Assembly: GCA_030704615.1 (NCBI GenBank)
Contig: CM060731.1
Location: 16,182,001 to 16,246,000, forward strand
Origin: Takakia lepidozioides
Lineage: Eukaryota > Streptophyta > Takakiopsida > Takakiales > Takakiaceae
Direction: 5' to 3'
Length of the DNA stretch: 64,000 bases
Shown piece after piece: positions 1 through 12,246 of the stretch. Both the position numbers and the translations under genes were made by a program. The notes under the pieces are model-generated. The model saw only the letters and a program-made list of their open reading frames with translations, was not told the DNA's origin and made no database searches. The number at the start of each line of letters is the position of its first letter. Within the stretch, counting starts at the first letter, position 1.

Positions 1-22
1 CTGCGGTGTGTTCTGTTGCCAG

Positions 23-2804
23 GGAGCGGATCACTTGGCATGAGAAGCTGGTAGGCAGTGAAGCCACTCAGAAACGAGTACATGAGTGAGATTGCCTGCT
101 TTTGCCCTTTAATCTTTTGCAATCTTATTGCTGTGGAGGATATGGTCCTATAGCTGGGACACATGCTCAGACCTAAATAGGAAGACAGGAGCAACTAAGA
201 ACGCGAGTTTTTGAGCAAGATTTCAGTGTTCAGAACTGTGAAAAATGTCACAGAATGTCTACAGATGGGGTGTGTCACCAGTAATATGAAGGCGTCTTCG
301 TACTCTTTGGTAATGTAGCTCAAGCAGATGCAGGCAAGCAATGATAGTATTTTGAATTTTTCTCCTTTCTGGACTTCGTGGAACTTATACCTGAGGTGGC
401 AGGCGGTCAAGCTGCAGGAGCAAGGGAAGAGGCAGGAAGGGATGTAAAAGCATTAGACCTTGCTAGCCTGGGTGCTTAGATCCCATGCTCTGTTTGGTCA
501 GAGCAATAAAGCCAGGGCGAGTGTGGGGCGGGGCTGGGCGGGGCGGTTGGGGGCGCAGAGTGAAGACAATAGCATATACTCTCATCTTGTGGCTGAAGTC
601 CCCATCACTAAGATAGAGCAAGACATACAGATCCTTGAGAAGCCCTCTACAGTCGCATGTATCTTGATGACTGATGGGGATTGCATACCTGTAACTGTTA
701 GCTTTGTGAAATTTTGGTTTGTTTTGTGCAGATTAGTGTCTGTAGGGGATTTTGAGGCTGCTGTCACATTGTTGCTGGCAACCCCAGCTGACAACCCCCT
801 CTTCTACAAGGATGCTCTGCGTGCTGTCTCCCTTGCCTCTGCTGTGTCACCTTCTCTGCATGAATTGGCAATCAAGGTACCTTTCTCTTACATCACCTCA
901 TTGATTTTTTTTTCCAAGCTTAGAGGGAAATTTTGTTTTCTTCTCCTCTTCACGGGCTGGCTTCTTCTTGGCAGGTGTTCACCAAGCAAAGAGTGAATCA
1001 ACCAGAAAGCCCAAAAAACATTTATACTTGACTGCTTCATTCTCTCAACACAACATCCTTCTCTAACTCCAGTCTTAGGGTTTTGATATGGTTTTTACTT
1101 ATCCCATATCTCTGGCCAGAAACTGTAATGTCATCACAAAACACAAGTTACGTTCTCATTCACTGCAACTATGAGATCAGTGTCCATGTGCTTGTGAAGT
1201 ATTGTGGATGGTAGGGCTGTTTTCCTTACCCAAGGTTTATTGGCATGGTGGCTGTAGGTTGTTGCGGCCAACATGGTGACAACAGATGATTCGTTGTCAG
1301 GAACACATCTACTTTGTGCTGTGGGGCGGTATCAAGAAGCGTGCTCCCAGGTTTGCATCTGTTACTTTTCCTACTCACAGTTGGGCATTCGTCTTATTTC
1401 CTGTTTTAGGAGGGTATAGGAGCCTCTATCCAGGAGTCCTGCTGGGCACCACAGTGGCATATCTTCTGTGGAAGCCTTGGAAACAAGCCCCTAAAGACAG
1501 GCCACAACAGAAGGGTCTGGGAGGTTATCGATGTGGAGTTGCTTGCAGGTATCAAAGTGTAATCTTCCAAGTTAGTGACAGCCAGGTTGTGTGAGAGTGC
1601 TTATGTACTGCCTTGCTGCAGTTGCAAGATGCAGGGCGCTGGGTGGACGCCGCTACCTTGGCTGCAGCACATCTGCACGGGGCTGATCATGCCAGGTCAC
1701 TGCTGTAAACCTATTCTTGCCAGTGACATAGTTGTCTCTTGGCCCTTGGCAGAGTGTTAGGGTATAGTTTGTACAAGCTGCTCCCCTCCGCAGGGAAGGT
1801 GGGCATGCATCTCAAATACTTGCAGTGGCTCACAAGTCTTCTTTTCACATGTGTTGTGTTTTTAGGCAACCCGAGTTGTTTAGCTTACTTCAGCTGTCCT
1901 CCTTGTGCCGAAAAATAGAAGAGTGGAGTTCCAGTAAGAATCACGGTGGTTAGTTTCATGTATTGGAGTGCAGGGTGTTGGAGAGGTGGGCTGACCACGT
2001 CCTCCACCATGAACACAATTTGTGGCGGTGAGTGCTTTCGACTTTTTCATCACTGGAAGTTTGTAGATGATCATACTGCGGTAGATACATGTTCACCAGC
2101 GTTGTATCTGCATAAATGTAGCTGTTTTCTTTTAGCAGATTTTCGTCTTCCTGCTGTAAGGCTGCAGAGCCTCAATTTTTTGAGTTTAAGAAGAAATCTA
2201 GTTTTGAACCCCATTTTCAGTCTAGACGCTCTGTGGAGTCTTGAGGATGGATAGAAGAATATTTAGTAAGTGGTGAACTGTTTCAAGAACACTGACTTAC
2301 AATAGTCCTGCAGAGTATTGAGATTTGTGTAGGTTCTATGCGGGTTAGCCTTTGCTACCGAGCTGCCATGCCTGCTCCTACCGTCTCAACCAGTACCAGT
2401 GTCACTCAAGTTCAAGGCTTTTGTTCATCATTGGACACTCCAAAGACATGTTGCCAGCATTGAGATGATCTTTATTTGGATGCAGGGCAATGATACTGTA
2501 TGTGTCAGCAGGAGCACTCTCAGAGGTGTTGGCCGCATTGCGCAGCGCAAAACAGCCTGACACGGCAGCCATGTTTCTGCTGGCTTGTCATGAATCCAAA
2601 GAGGCATTGGCCTCAGCTTCCAGAAACTCCAACGAAGAGCCTGAGATTAGGACATCTTTACAGGGAGGTGGAGGTATAAAGTTGGATTTACCAGGGGTCT
2701 TTTCCCATCAGCATGAAGAGGTACAGGCAGCATGTGAATACTATGGACAGTATCAACGGCTTTTAACTCATCTGTGTACAGGGGTAACTACAATGGATGA
2801 TTAG
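23..2804 (+). CDS. WDR11: WDR11-like WD40 protein, C-terminal exons (5' end outside window)
   Basis: Six exons splice cleanly in one frame: 23-85, 732-876, 1258-1350, 1622-1695, 1974-2027 and 2486-2804, all with GT-AG introns and compatible phases. Together they give about 248 residues of C-terminus ending at TAG. The encoded segments include ITWHEKLVG, GDFEAAVTLLLATP, SGTHLLCAVGRYQEACSQ, LQDAGRWVDAATLAAAHL, RWADHVLHHEHNLWR and KQPDTAAMFLLACHE. These match the alpha-helical region after the WD40 propellers of plant WDR11 (from memory of the family). WDR11 proteins work in membrane trafficking near the trans-Golgi in animals; the role here is inferred. The WD40 repeats themselves lie upstream of the window. 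I see no damage, so this looks like a functional host gene. Other open frames in its introns are not coding. Confidence 0.9.
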
Positions 2805-3345
2805 ATTCAGTGGGGTTTTCAGTGTAGGTAGGATTGGAGGATGGTCATGAGAACGACCAGATTCATCTTATTTGCAACATTGCAATTTCCAAGCAAGTGC
2901 TTCAATTGTGGGCAATTTAGTCTTGTAGTAGTAGGTATGATCAAATATTTTAGTTGAAAGCCAGTGATCCTGGAAAAGTAAACAAATGGACATGGGACTG
3001 TTTGTCCCTTGTGTGGATGTGTGTTTCACAATTTGCATGTTGGAGAGGGTGACATATTATGACAAAGGATGGATCCATACCTCTAACCTAAGAAAATTCT
3101 TCACCTTCCACAGCCACACCTTAGTCTTCACCAACATAGGCTCATGGCACTATGTATATAGAAACCTCATCATACCTATACTAATTTGACTGGGACAGCT
3201 TGCATAGCTGCATGCCAGCCCTCTTGGGGAGCCTACTCACATGGCTACGGTTTACTAGTGGTATGAGTAGCAAGGAATATTTGGTCCCTGTCCTAAGGGC
3301 CTACTCCCGCGGACACCATAGTGAAAAAAAGGCATGTAGGCATGG
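2805..3345. other. 3' flank of WDR11-like gene, no gene seen
   Basis: Presumed 3' UTR and intergenic sequence between the WDR11-like stop and the tail of the minus-strand LINE. I see no convincing open frame, repeat or RNA gene in it. Confidence 0.5.
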
Positions 3346-3351
3346 GACAAT

Positions 3352-3399
3352 TTTTTTTGTTTTTTTTTTTTTTTTTGTTTGGGGGGGGGGGGGGGGGGG
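3352..3399 (-). repeat. LINE poly(A) tail with adjoining homopolymer C run
   Basis: On the plus strand a T-rich tract is followed by a long uninterrupted G run. Read on the minus strand this is the end of the LINE 3' UTR, then a C run, then the poly(A) tail. The C run directly before poly(A) is unusual and could also be a polymerase-slippage or assembly effect. Confidence 0.7.
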
Positions 3400-3639
3400 T
3401 TAACAGGGGATGGCCCTGATTTAATTTTATTGAGTTTATTGCGGGGAAAAAAATTAAAACCCCAGATTACACCATGAGATACACACACCGTAGTCAGTGA
3501 TGGATGAACTAACCTCCCGAAGGGAGAAGATGAAGGGGACCTAGGGTTACAATCCCTATGTAGAAGTCACACCAGCAGGGGGTTGCTTAGAATGTAGGCA
3601 GTCGCTTCTGGACTGGTGAGACCACGAGGAATCCATGAA

Positions 3640-6600
3640 GAGATGAATAGCTTGGAAGCGGCTGGGGACCTGTCCAAAGCTAATACGAAGAGATCTCAGC
3701 GGAATTTCAGTCTAGCAGCCGATTTGATGTGGCGCCAATTGATATCCATGTCAAACTCTGGGGACGCCGCCATGGAGGGGTGTGTTGAGTTCTCGCCATC
3801 GATCTGGCGGTTGAGTTGCCCAGGCACAGTGGGATGGTGACGAGCTGGTGCAGAGAAGACCATTTCTTGCCCAAGTGTTGGCGAACTGATCGTGGATAAC
3901 TGCTGCTTGTTGGGGTCTTCTTGCGACATTTGCTTGCAATGCGGGAAGCCAAGCTGGAGTAATTGAATCTTTGATGCTCTGAAAGCCAGAGGAGGTCCTG
4001 GCTGATCATACAATGTTAGCAATAGATGTGGAGTCCATGAAGTCGTGGTTGTTCCAGATGTGGTGAACCTGGTTAATGCCGGATCTGTCCCAGAAAGACC
4101 ATCTCTTGGCTTGGGCCCTTTGTGGTTGGGTGGCTTGTTGTTTATTAAGAACAGGTACTGTCGGAGGTCTCTTCATAAGACTGGGGTTCTGTTTTCCAGA
4201 GAAAGGGTCGGAGCCTTCCCCATGCATGCCAGATAGTGGTCCACAGAAATGAGCCTAAGGCCTTATGCTTGAACCCTTGAGCCACCCAACGCAGAGATGG
4301 GGACCAGAGTGCAGTTTTGAAGGGAGAGGCATCCTGGATGTTCTGAACCACTAGATATTTCCACCAGCCCCCTTCTGGGCCAAAAAAGCGTGGAATCCAC
4401 TTGCCGAGGAGAGTTGTTATCTGGGTTTCTGGGTCTATAATTCAAAGCCCCCCCTGTTTGTTGGGAAGACAAATCTGCTTCCACGATACTTGTGGTCTCT
4501 TTCTAGTTTGGGAGGTACTATCAGATCCCCATAGAGGACCTGGTTGGCCGCCAGGGTTCTCCCGGTGATGGAGAGGTGTTTAGAGCCCCAGAAGGTCAGT
4601 TTGCGCTTGAATTTGGCCAGGGTGGGGGCAAATTTCTGGTCATCCGAGAGGCCGACACCGAAGGTATAACCCAGGAGTGTTGTTGTCTAGTGCCCCAAGT
4701 CCTAGCCGGGATAACCCATGTTAGAGCCCAAGAAGGATCATTTCCTAAATGGGATTGATGGAGGTCCCTAGTTAGAATAGCGCATGTTTTTGCCGAGTTG
4801 ACTTTGAAACCTGAAGCATGGCAGAAAAGGTTCAACGTAGATGTAGCCTCTTGGAGGTTTTGAGGGGTGGCCTGGAGGATGAGGAAGGTGTCATCGACGA
4901 ACATAGAATCTTTGAGCTCCGCTGGCTGAGAGGTATGGTAATTAGTTATGTGAAGACCTCTGATGAGGCGGTTGGATTCGAGCATATAGCCTAGAGAGCC
5001 AGCCACAAGTAGGAAGAGGAAGGGAGCTAGTGGGCAACCCTGTCTGACATACCTATGGAGCGGGAAGGAGGTGGAAAGTTGCCCATTGACAAAGACCCTA
5101 CTTGAGGAGTTCTGAAGGGTAGATGAAGACTAGAGTGGCTCAGTTTGGACTGCAATTTGCAGTTTTCGACTGACTGCTTGTCATATTATTCTTCACCCTA
5201 TACACATAAATATATATTCATAGCAAATGGACTTAAAACGGGTTAGCCACTTACCATATGTACATGTGGGTACAATTATTTTGGAATTTGGATGAAATCT
5301 CATGAAGCTATGGACTTTTGTAGGGAATTCCAATGGATGGACTGTCACAGTCCATTGGATGTCCCAAATGCCATCTGAAAAACCTATTTGTGCAATTACA
5401 ACTAGATACACAATGTTTGAATAGACTCAAATATAAATTTGTGAACAATTCCATCCATCCATCAAGACACTATGGACTTTTTTATACCCAAAAAACCCCC
5501 AAAATGACGATTTGTTCATAGCGTTTTGAAAAATTCATATTTGGGTGGAGATCTTTGCTAAGAATATATATATTGTTATTGTTTCTAGGAGCTTATTGTT
5601 ATATGGACAATTTCATAAACTACAAGATAATAATAAATAGCTATTATGTCTAAATAAGGGAATATATATTATTATAATAATATATATCTCAAATATTTGG
5701 GATGAGACCATTTACTTAGTATACCATTACCTATGAAGATAAAAATATATTTGAACAAATATCCTTAATTAAAATGTGCATTAATTTTTTTTCCTGGACT
5801 TTCAGTGGAGGGCACATCTGTCGCTTTTGAGCCAGTGTAGTCTGCACTTACCCTGAAGGAGGATGACGACCCATTTCCTAAAAGATTCTGGCCGGATGCC
5901 TACCCTGGCAAGAGCTCCCAGGAGGAATGACCATTCAACCTTATCGAAGGCTTTCTCAAAGTCAAGGAGCAGGAGAGCGATTGCTTGTTTGGTTTTGAGG
6001 GCAAAGTCAGGTATTTCTTGGGCGAGAAGGAGGTTGTCCATGATATATCTGCCTTTCATGAAGCCAGTTTGGTTAGGTCTGATGAGAGTTGGAAGGTGGG
6101 GTTGTAGTCTGAGAGCTAAGGCTAAATGGCTATAATTTTGTAGGCTATATTTAGAAGGGTGATGGGGCGGTAGTTGGAGATATTAGTGTGGTCCCCTTTT
6201 TTGAAGAGAAGAGTAATGACCCCTTGGGACAAATTTTTGGACATCCTGCCACAACAGAAGATATGGTTGGCCATGGATAGAAAGTCATTGGAGATTTCGG
6301 GCCAAAGGCATTTGTAGAACTACACTGGAATTCCATCGATGCCAGGGGATTTCCCATTGTGTATTTTGCGCAATGCTCTCTCTAGTTCCAGCAGGGTGAA
6401 CTCCCCTTAAAGGGATCCAAATAGGTTTGGTGCTAACATGGATGGGGTGGATTGCAAGCATGTTTGTTGGTGAGGAGAGAGGGTTAGATCTCTTTGTGAG
6501 TCACTTTGGAAGAGATTTGTAAAGTGGTCTCTTGCCAGGGTAGAAAGTTGTTTTGGGGATGAGGCAGAAAGGCCAGTGGACTGATCAATTAGCTCAGTAA

Positions 6601-6854
6601 TGTTTTGAGAAGCTCTGCATAGCCTAGTCTTGTCAAAGAAGTACTCTAACATCTTTTCCCCCTTGGTTGACCAGTTGACTCCGGCTTGGAGCTTAAGTTT
6701 CTGCTCTTGGAGGGATTCCAAAAGGATTCTAAATTCTGCTTGGCTTCAAGGTATGTGAGGTAGGTGTGATTGTCGCATCTGGGTGATTCAATGCGAATCT
6801 GACACACTGAAAGGCATTTGGTTAAAGCTTTGATTTTCCTAGAGCGTTCCAGAG
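3640..6854 (-). pseudogene. LINE reverse transcriptase and C-terminal domain (broken)
   Basis: Recognisable RT blocks in order on the minus strand: a segment after the gypsy junction reading LERSRKIKALTK; an N-terminal RT region ending near 6407; a stretch around 6350-6100 with the pattern of 'NGKSPGIDGIP' followed by 'NYRPITLLN'; LLLLDFEKAFDKVEWSFL near 5960; VRQGCPLAPFLFLL near 5040; and the catalytic box as MFVDDTFLI near 4880 (FVDD instead of YADD). Frames change several times, so no full-length protein can be made. The region from 4560 to 3640 is the degraded C-terminal part. The domain order and FxDD box are typical of plant L1-type ORF2. Confidence 0.8.
5142..5807. mobile_element. AT-rich insertion within the LINE RT, possible MITE
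   Basis: About 665 bases of strongly AT-rich non-coding DNA interrupt the LINE reverse transcriptase. AGTGG occurs at both junctions (around 5141-5146 and 5803-5807), which would fit a 5-bp target duplication. The inner ends are not obviously inverted repeats, so the class is unknown. Joining the LINE flanks leaves a frameshift, so the LINE was probably already decayed. Confidence 0.4.
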
Positions 6855-7297
6855 TGTCATGCACCTAAGCATCGTGCCACAAAATACATCGCTGTCCGTC
6901 ACACATCCTAAGCATACAATCCTAGAAATCTATGCCACAATGTGAACACACAATGGAAACACTCCACTCATGAATCCACTCAATCACATAAACTAAGTCA
7001 AGCCAAGGGCACCTTTGCTAAGGGAATCCACCCTACAAAGCCCTCACCACACTCCCTCTCAATATCTAGAGCTATGGAGGTGGAAGAGGCTCATGGAGGC
7101 TCAACTACAAGAAGATGAGCCCTCCTCAACCCTCAAAGGGGAAAACCCATCCCCATATCCCAAGTGAGGCTTGACACCTCACTTGGCATGTAAGACCAAA
7201 TGAAGTCCCAACACACAAAATGTAAATATAAATATCTAAAATGTCCTAGTTAACTAGAAGTAGGTAATTCTACTTAACCATGACAAAAACCATGACA
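6855..7297 (-). repeat. 3' LTR of the gypsy element
   Basis: The 443-bp sequence starts TGTCATG and ends CATGACA on the plus strand. Its 6942-7297 part is nearly identical to 16108-16462 at the other end of the element (about 355 bp). The outer 87 bp (6855-6941) are not found at the other end but recur at 7300-7386. Confidence 0.75.
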
Positions 7298-7299
7298 GC

Positions 7300-7386
7300 T
7301 GTCGTGCACCTAAGCATCGTGCCACAACATACATCGTTGTCCATCACACATCCTAAGCATACAATCCTAGAAAGCTATGCCACAAT
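7300..7386 (-). repeat. 87-bp second copy of the LTR outer end, next to the 3' LTR
   Basis: Begins TGTCGTGCACCTAAGC and closely matches 6855-6941, so the 3' LTR is bracketed by two direct copies of its own terminal segment. It lies between the LTR and the presumed polypurine tract (plus strand CGCCCCCTAG at 7387-7396). Confidence 0.7.
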
Positions 7387-7659
7387 CGCCCCCTAGCTGG
7401 TGATTAGGTCCCTCTAACAACGGATAGTTGACAAGTATCCATCTCAATAAGATCATTGTTTGGTCTTCACTCGCACATGTCCCAATTTTCTAAAGTCTAT
7501 GGATCAAGAGGCCGGGTGCAAAAGTAGCCCCATCGTTAGTCGCCTTCCCGCAATCCATGGCTTTCACTCGGGTATCCATGGCGTTGAAATCCCACTAATT
7601 AGACCTTGGGTCATTGTCAACCTCACCATTGTCATGTCCACGGACCACTATCTCTGTCC

Positions 7660-8050
7660 AAGGCATCATGGACACAATCATTCTCCGCTAGGAACCTCCT
7701 CAAGTGGCGGTGTCAAGCATCCCATGTGCCACCCCCTTGAGCATTTATCACACACCAGCATGGTGGCTGCACCACCAGCATACCCACATAGCATGCAACG
7801 CAACCCTACAGGTACCACTGCAAGGTTGGGATCTATCCTCCCATCCACATGTGGAAGGTGACATGGCGCACAATTGCGCACATGGTCCTTCCATACCATG
7901 CCATCTCAACCCTCCAGAATCAACACTCCTAAAGGCAACACCTCCCGTACCCGTAGAATCACACGCCCTGTTGTGACATCCAAGGTCGTAGGTGTTGTTT
8001 GCTGTAGACACACATAGTCCCCAGGGTTGAATCTCTGAACACCCAGTCGA
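7660..8050 (-). pseudogene. PHD finger at the C-terminus of the gypsy polyprotein
   Basis: Downstream of the integrase on the minus strand, a region with FNPGDYV is followed by CAPCHLP and then a classic PHD zinc finger: CMLCG, then MLVCDKCSRGWHMGCL, then PPLEEVPSGE. This gives the expected C4-H-C spacing up to the last pair. A TGA falls where the PHD tryptophan is expected before the final cysteine pair, and a second TGA follows. PHD fingers read histone H3 tails, so the module sits where other gypsy elements carry a chromodomain and probably served integration-site recognition (inference). It is translationally separated from the integrase by stops and a frameshift near 8202, so in this copy it is a relic. 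Confidence 0.8.
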
Positions 8051-8201
8051 TATCCGCCTCTACGTAAGGTGGCATACCTCAATGTGTCTCAGTGTTGGGC
8101 AATAGCAAGGTTCTCAAAAGCCATAGGCATGACTTTCTTGAACAACTCTGCCCGCTGGTCACACGCTTATGCCTACACATCCGGATCATCAAGGTCAAGG
8201 A

Positions 8202-9422
8202 CTACTGCAGTCTACTGCGAATAGATGCAGGCAAATCTGGCTCTCGGCCGAAGAGAAGAACGTAAGGTGAAAAAGACGCAAGTGACGTTTGTTTGCTCAA
8301 CCTGTAGCCCATAGCCAACCAATGCAGCTGAAGGTCCCAATCTCCCAAGTGTCCCTTCTGCAAACCGTACTTGCGCAAACCCCTCTTGACTGTCTGAACA
8401 ACTCTCTCTGCCAAGCCATCAGCCTCGGGATGATCCCGAGAAGTAGTGCGGTGATCTATCAAGGCTTGCTCACACAAAGCCTGAAATTCCCCCAAGAACT
8501 CTCTCCCCTGGTCCGTGAGTACCTTGGCTGGAGCACCAAATTGGCTAAGCACTCGATCTAAGAATGCATACGCAGCCCCCTCACTTGCCTTGTCAGGAAA
8601 TGCCACCAGTTCAATCCATTTGGAGAAATATTCCACCATCACCAGCACATACTTGTTATGGCGAATCGTTAGTGGCAATGGGCCTGCGAAGTCAAAACTC
8701 CAACGATAGCCCAAACCCATAATGGGTAAAGGATGCAATTGTGGAGTAGGTGTATTGAAAGAAGCCCGCACTTTATCACACACCATGCAGCTTGCCACTA
8801 ACTGTTGCACATCCGTGTGCATGCCCCGCCACCAATACTGTCCTTGCAGCAAACTATGAGTGCGCCGCACCCCAAAATGTCTCAACTCCTCATGGGCATG
8901 GCGTACCAATCGCGCTCGTTGTGTTGGATGAGGCACAATCCTCACTCGTCCATCTTCCCATACTCGAAGTAGGTGAGTCCCCTCCCACTTGAACCTCTTG
9001 GCTCGTTGTAGGATCCAATTTCTCTCCTTAGCAGTCACACTGGCTGCTGTCTCTCTAGTACAAAGGTAGGCCAACACTGCTGCATCTTCATGTACATCCT
9101 TAGCACCACCAAGCTCCTCACTGATCTCTGGATCGTCATGCACACTATCTCTATGACCAATCGCATGGGATGGACCAGCTTGAGCTCCCATTGCTAGAAT
9201 GCATAAAAAGGCAGATGCATGCCATCCTGGCACCATCTCCTCATCCGTCTCACCATGCCACTGAGCTCCAGTATCATCATGTTTGTTCGTGCATGGATTA
9301 CGACTCAACCCATCTGCATCCCAATTGACTACACCAGCTCGATGCACCATCTGGAAGTCGTACTCTTGAAACATAAGTGCCCACCGTGCAAGCTTCCCTG
9401 TAAGCTTGTCTGACTCCATCAA
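8202..9422 (-). pseudogene. Gypsy integrase
   Basis: This is an open frame of about 400 codons. The start completes the RNase H region (SDKLTGKLARWALMFQEYDF). The HHCC zinc domain follows (HAHEELRHFGVRRTH with CMVCDKVR), then the DDE core with FDFAGPLP, VLTDQGREF and PEADGLAERVVQ supplying D, D and E. After the TAG at 8202 the protein continues in another frame with further stops (for example TGA at 8089-8091) towards the PHD finger. The catalytic residues are all present, so the inactivating lesions lie at the edges. The mechanism, strand transfer of cDNA ends into target DNA, is known for the family. Confidence 0.9.
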
Positions 9423-10779
9423 TCACTTCAATGGTTAGTGATCCGTGACAAGGGTGAAGAGATTGTCATAGAGGTAGCATCTAAAATGTGCCACTGCCCA
9501 TACTGCAGCTGGACACTCTCCTTCATATGAGCTATATTTCGTCTCAGTATCATTGTTCGAGTGGCTAGCATATGCCACTACGAACTCTCTTTCCTCATCA
9601 TCCACCTGTATGAGCACTACTCCAATCCCCAACATACTCCAATCCGTATGTAGCTGGAAAGGCCGCCCCCGAATAGGCCGCCTCAGAATAGGCGCAGAAG
9701 TTAATCGAGCCTTGAGTTCCTCAAAGGCTTCCTCCTACTCCTCCTCCCACTGCCACTCTTGACCCACCTTGGTCAACTTGGTAAGAGCCTTTGCAATGCT
9801 GTTAAATCCCTTGACAAACCGTCGATAGTAGTTTGCCAACCCCATGAAAACACGAACTCTGCTAACATCGATGGGGCGTGGAATGCGTGCAATGGCCTCC
9901 ACCTTCGTCTTTTGAACACCCAATCCTCCAGGGTATATCATGTGGCCCAGATACTCAATCTGGTTGTGGAAGAACTTGCACTTCCCAGGGTGCAATTTCA
10001 ACCCATGCGCTCTCAAGCGCTCAAACACCATCTGAAGGGTTTTCTCGTGCTCCTCAATCGTAGCACTAAAGATGATGATGTCATCAATGTAGCACCGGGC
10101 GAAGTCTAGCCCCGCAAGAATCCTATCCATGACCCTCTGAAACTTTGCAGGAGCAGTCTTCAACCCAAACGGTAGGAACCGCCATTGGTACAAGCAATCA
10201 TTCCCATGTTGGTCAATCCCCCAGAATGTCGTCTTTTGCTTGTCAGCCTCTTTGATTGGTAACTGGTGATAACCGGATCGCAAGTCCAATGTGCTAAACA
10301 TCTTTGCATGCCCAATGGCATCAAAGATCTCCTCTGGAGTTGGGCATGGCATATCTATCGGACATAGTCTGACGGTTCACAGGACGGTAGTCCCCACACA
10401 TCATCCTTTCTGTCCAATTGCCATAGATATCCTTCTTAGCGGGCATCACCGTTGCCAAGGCATACTCCCCGCCTGACAACTCCACCAATCCAACTTCGAA
10501 CAACTTCATAGTCCGTGACTGGATCAAAGACCTCTCCATATCACTATACATGTAGGGCCTTCAAAAAATTGGCGTGTCACTTGCCAAATCAATACGAATC
10601 TCCTGGCCCTTCAAACTCCCCAAATCCTTCAAACCGAAGGCAAAGCAATTTCTATAAGCCCTTAGAAATCGCTGGATCCTCCGCCTCTCTCCTCCGGTGA
10701 CTGTAGGTCCAACATCTGGTTCCCAGTTGTCCTCAGTGACTGCAACCTTGGGTACACCAGGCTTGGAAGTAGGAGACAC
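9423..10779 (-). pseudogene. Gypsy reverse transcriptase and RNase H
   Basis: RT blocks are clear: a lead-in with PAKKDIYGNWTERMMCGDYR, then STLDLRSGYHQLPI, QWRFLPFGLKTAPAKFQ, and the catalytic box as CYIDDIIIFS, followed by LGHMIYPGGL and FMGLANYYRRFV. RNase H follows with MLGIGVVLIQ and ETKYSSYEGE up to LVTDH. A TAG at about 9735 separates RT from RNase H. TAA at 9435-9437 and TGA at 9423-9425 stand where the family has Q and W (TDHQPLKWL pattern). A frameshift lies near 10345. The YIDD box and order RT-RNase H-integrase identify Ty3/gypsy. Confidence 0.9.
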
Positions 10780-11039
10780 ATCTTTTGGTTGCTAGATAGC
10801 AACCTCTTGGGCTTTATCCGCCCACCCTGACTGTGGCGTAGCCTCCACTTGCTCCGTCATAGCCATCTTGAGAACATCCTCTGGGGAAGAAACATTCTCA
10901 ACCTCTTGAACAACATTGGCCACCTTGGCCTCCACCTGATCCTCAGTGTATGGCTCTCCCCACTCCTCATACTACTGCTTGAGAGATCCAATGACTCTCT
11001 CTTTGCTCATCTCATCCCACATCTGCCATGTGTGTTTGC

Positions 11040-12103
11040 ACCCCATGATCATGTGCTCGTCCCCACTCACTGCCTCCACCGTCCCGGCAGAGATGTTGCA
11101 ATATCCAATGGAAGTGCAGAAGTAGCCACCAATGCTTGCAATCTCCGTTGCTCAGCAATACACAAGCCAATGACCCATGTCAAGCAATTGAGATCCATTG
11201 CCTGACCCAACACCTGGCGTCATGATACCTCTGACAGAGTTAGCACAGCTGTAGTGCCCGTGGCAAATCCCATTGCTCGCTCTCGTTTATCCATTGGGCT
11301 CCACCAATTGTTGTAGCACACTATCCCAAATCAACCCTGGACCATTGTCTCGAAAAGTATGAGACGAGGGAAAGCTCATGAGTGTAGGAAAGGCTGCACG
11401 TGGCTGCCCCACTCGATTTACCACTGCTAGAGGTGGATGGTCATCATGTCGCACCCTCTGTGGTTGCCTCCCTTGGTCCAAAATACCCTCAACTGTGAGA
11501 TTGGGTGGCCGTTGAATGGAATCGTATGCTCTCTTGAGCAGCTCTGGTGGTGCAAGATTGGTCTACCATAATCGAGGTCGATGCGCTCGTGATCCCACCG
11601 CTGCTGCATCCAATAGCACCGCTGATCCAAATCCAAGACCGCACCTGATGCACACTGGCCATAACCCTGGCCCGAGAGTCCCCCATAAGAGGAACATTCT
11701 CCAAGATATAGGCTAGAGGTTGCACTTGCCTCGTCTGCAAGTCACGCAACACTCTCAACATCTCCCAAAACAAATGCGATCGTGCATCATGCAAGCCATT
11801 CCCATGACTTGCAGGAGAGTGTCCTTGGCAAGGCCATCCAGCTATAACCAAGTCAATGGCACCATGCCGGTCCAAATCATCCGCCCCCAGCAAAGTAATG
11901 TCTGCTAGCAAGGCCTTTTGATACCCTTGAATTGCTGAGAGAGGCAACAACTCAGGATACCGGTGTGTGAGCAAGGCGATGTGGTGCATAGAAATATGCC
12001 GAGCTATCTCAGCCTTCTCCACATACAAGTACTTGCGTACTTTAATCCCTGCTTGCAACACTCCTGCAAGCCCAGTGCTCATGCCTCCAAACATGTCTAG
12101 CAA
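11040..12103 (-). pseudogene. Cytosine-5 DNA methyltransferase domain inside the gypsy polyprotein
   Basis: On the minus strand the domain opens with LLDMFGGMSTGLAGVLQAG (motif I, AdoMet binding), then LYVEK (motif II). The catalytic loop is DLVIAGWPCQGHSPAS (motif IV, PCQ with the nucleophilic Cys) and YILENVPLMG is motif VI with ENV. Further on, in another frame, SAVLLDAAAVGSRAHRPRLW and TNL form motif VIII. After another shift, ERAMGFATG, and RQVLGQAMDLN after a stop, are motifs IX-X. Motif order is unpermuted and complete. This copy is broken by frameshifts, TAG at 11563-11565 and TGA at 11220-11222. It sits between protease and RT. Retrotransposons with captured DNMT genes have been reported in dinoflagellates and the charophyte Klebsormidium; this looks like another case. 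Confidence 0.88.
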
Positions 12104-12246
12104 ACAATTCCCTGAATCAACTGGTTGTCAGGTAATGGGCATTGTGTCCAAAGGAGCTAACTGAGGAGGTCCGGGTGATGTCACTGAACTCCCCTCACTC
12201 ACCAATGGATTGGCCTCCTGCCATGCTTGGTGCACACACTCGCCTG

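Noticed and set aside
460-996. A 178-codon open frame on the plus strand
   Set aside because: Only 732-876 is exonic (WDR11-like). The rest reads through introns on either side.
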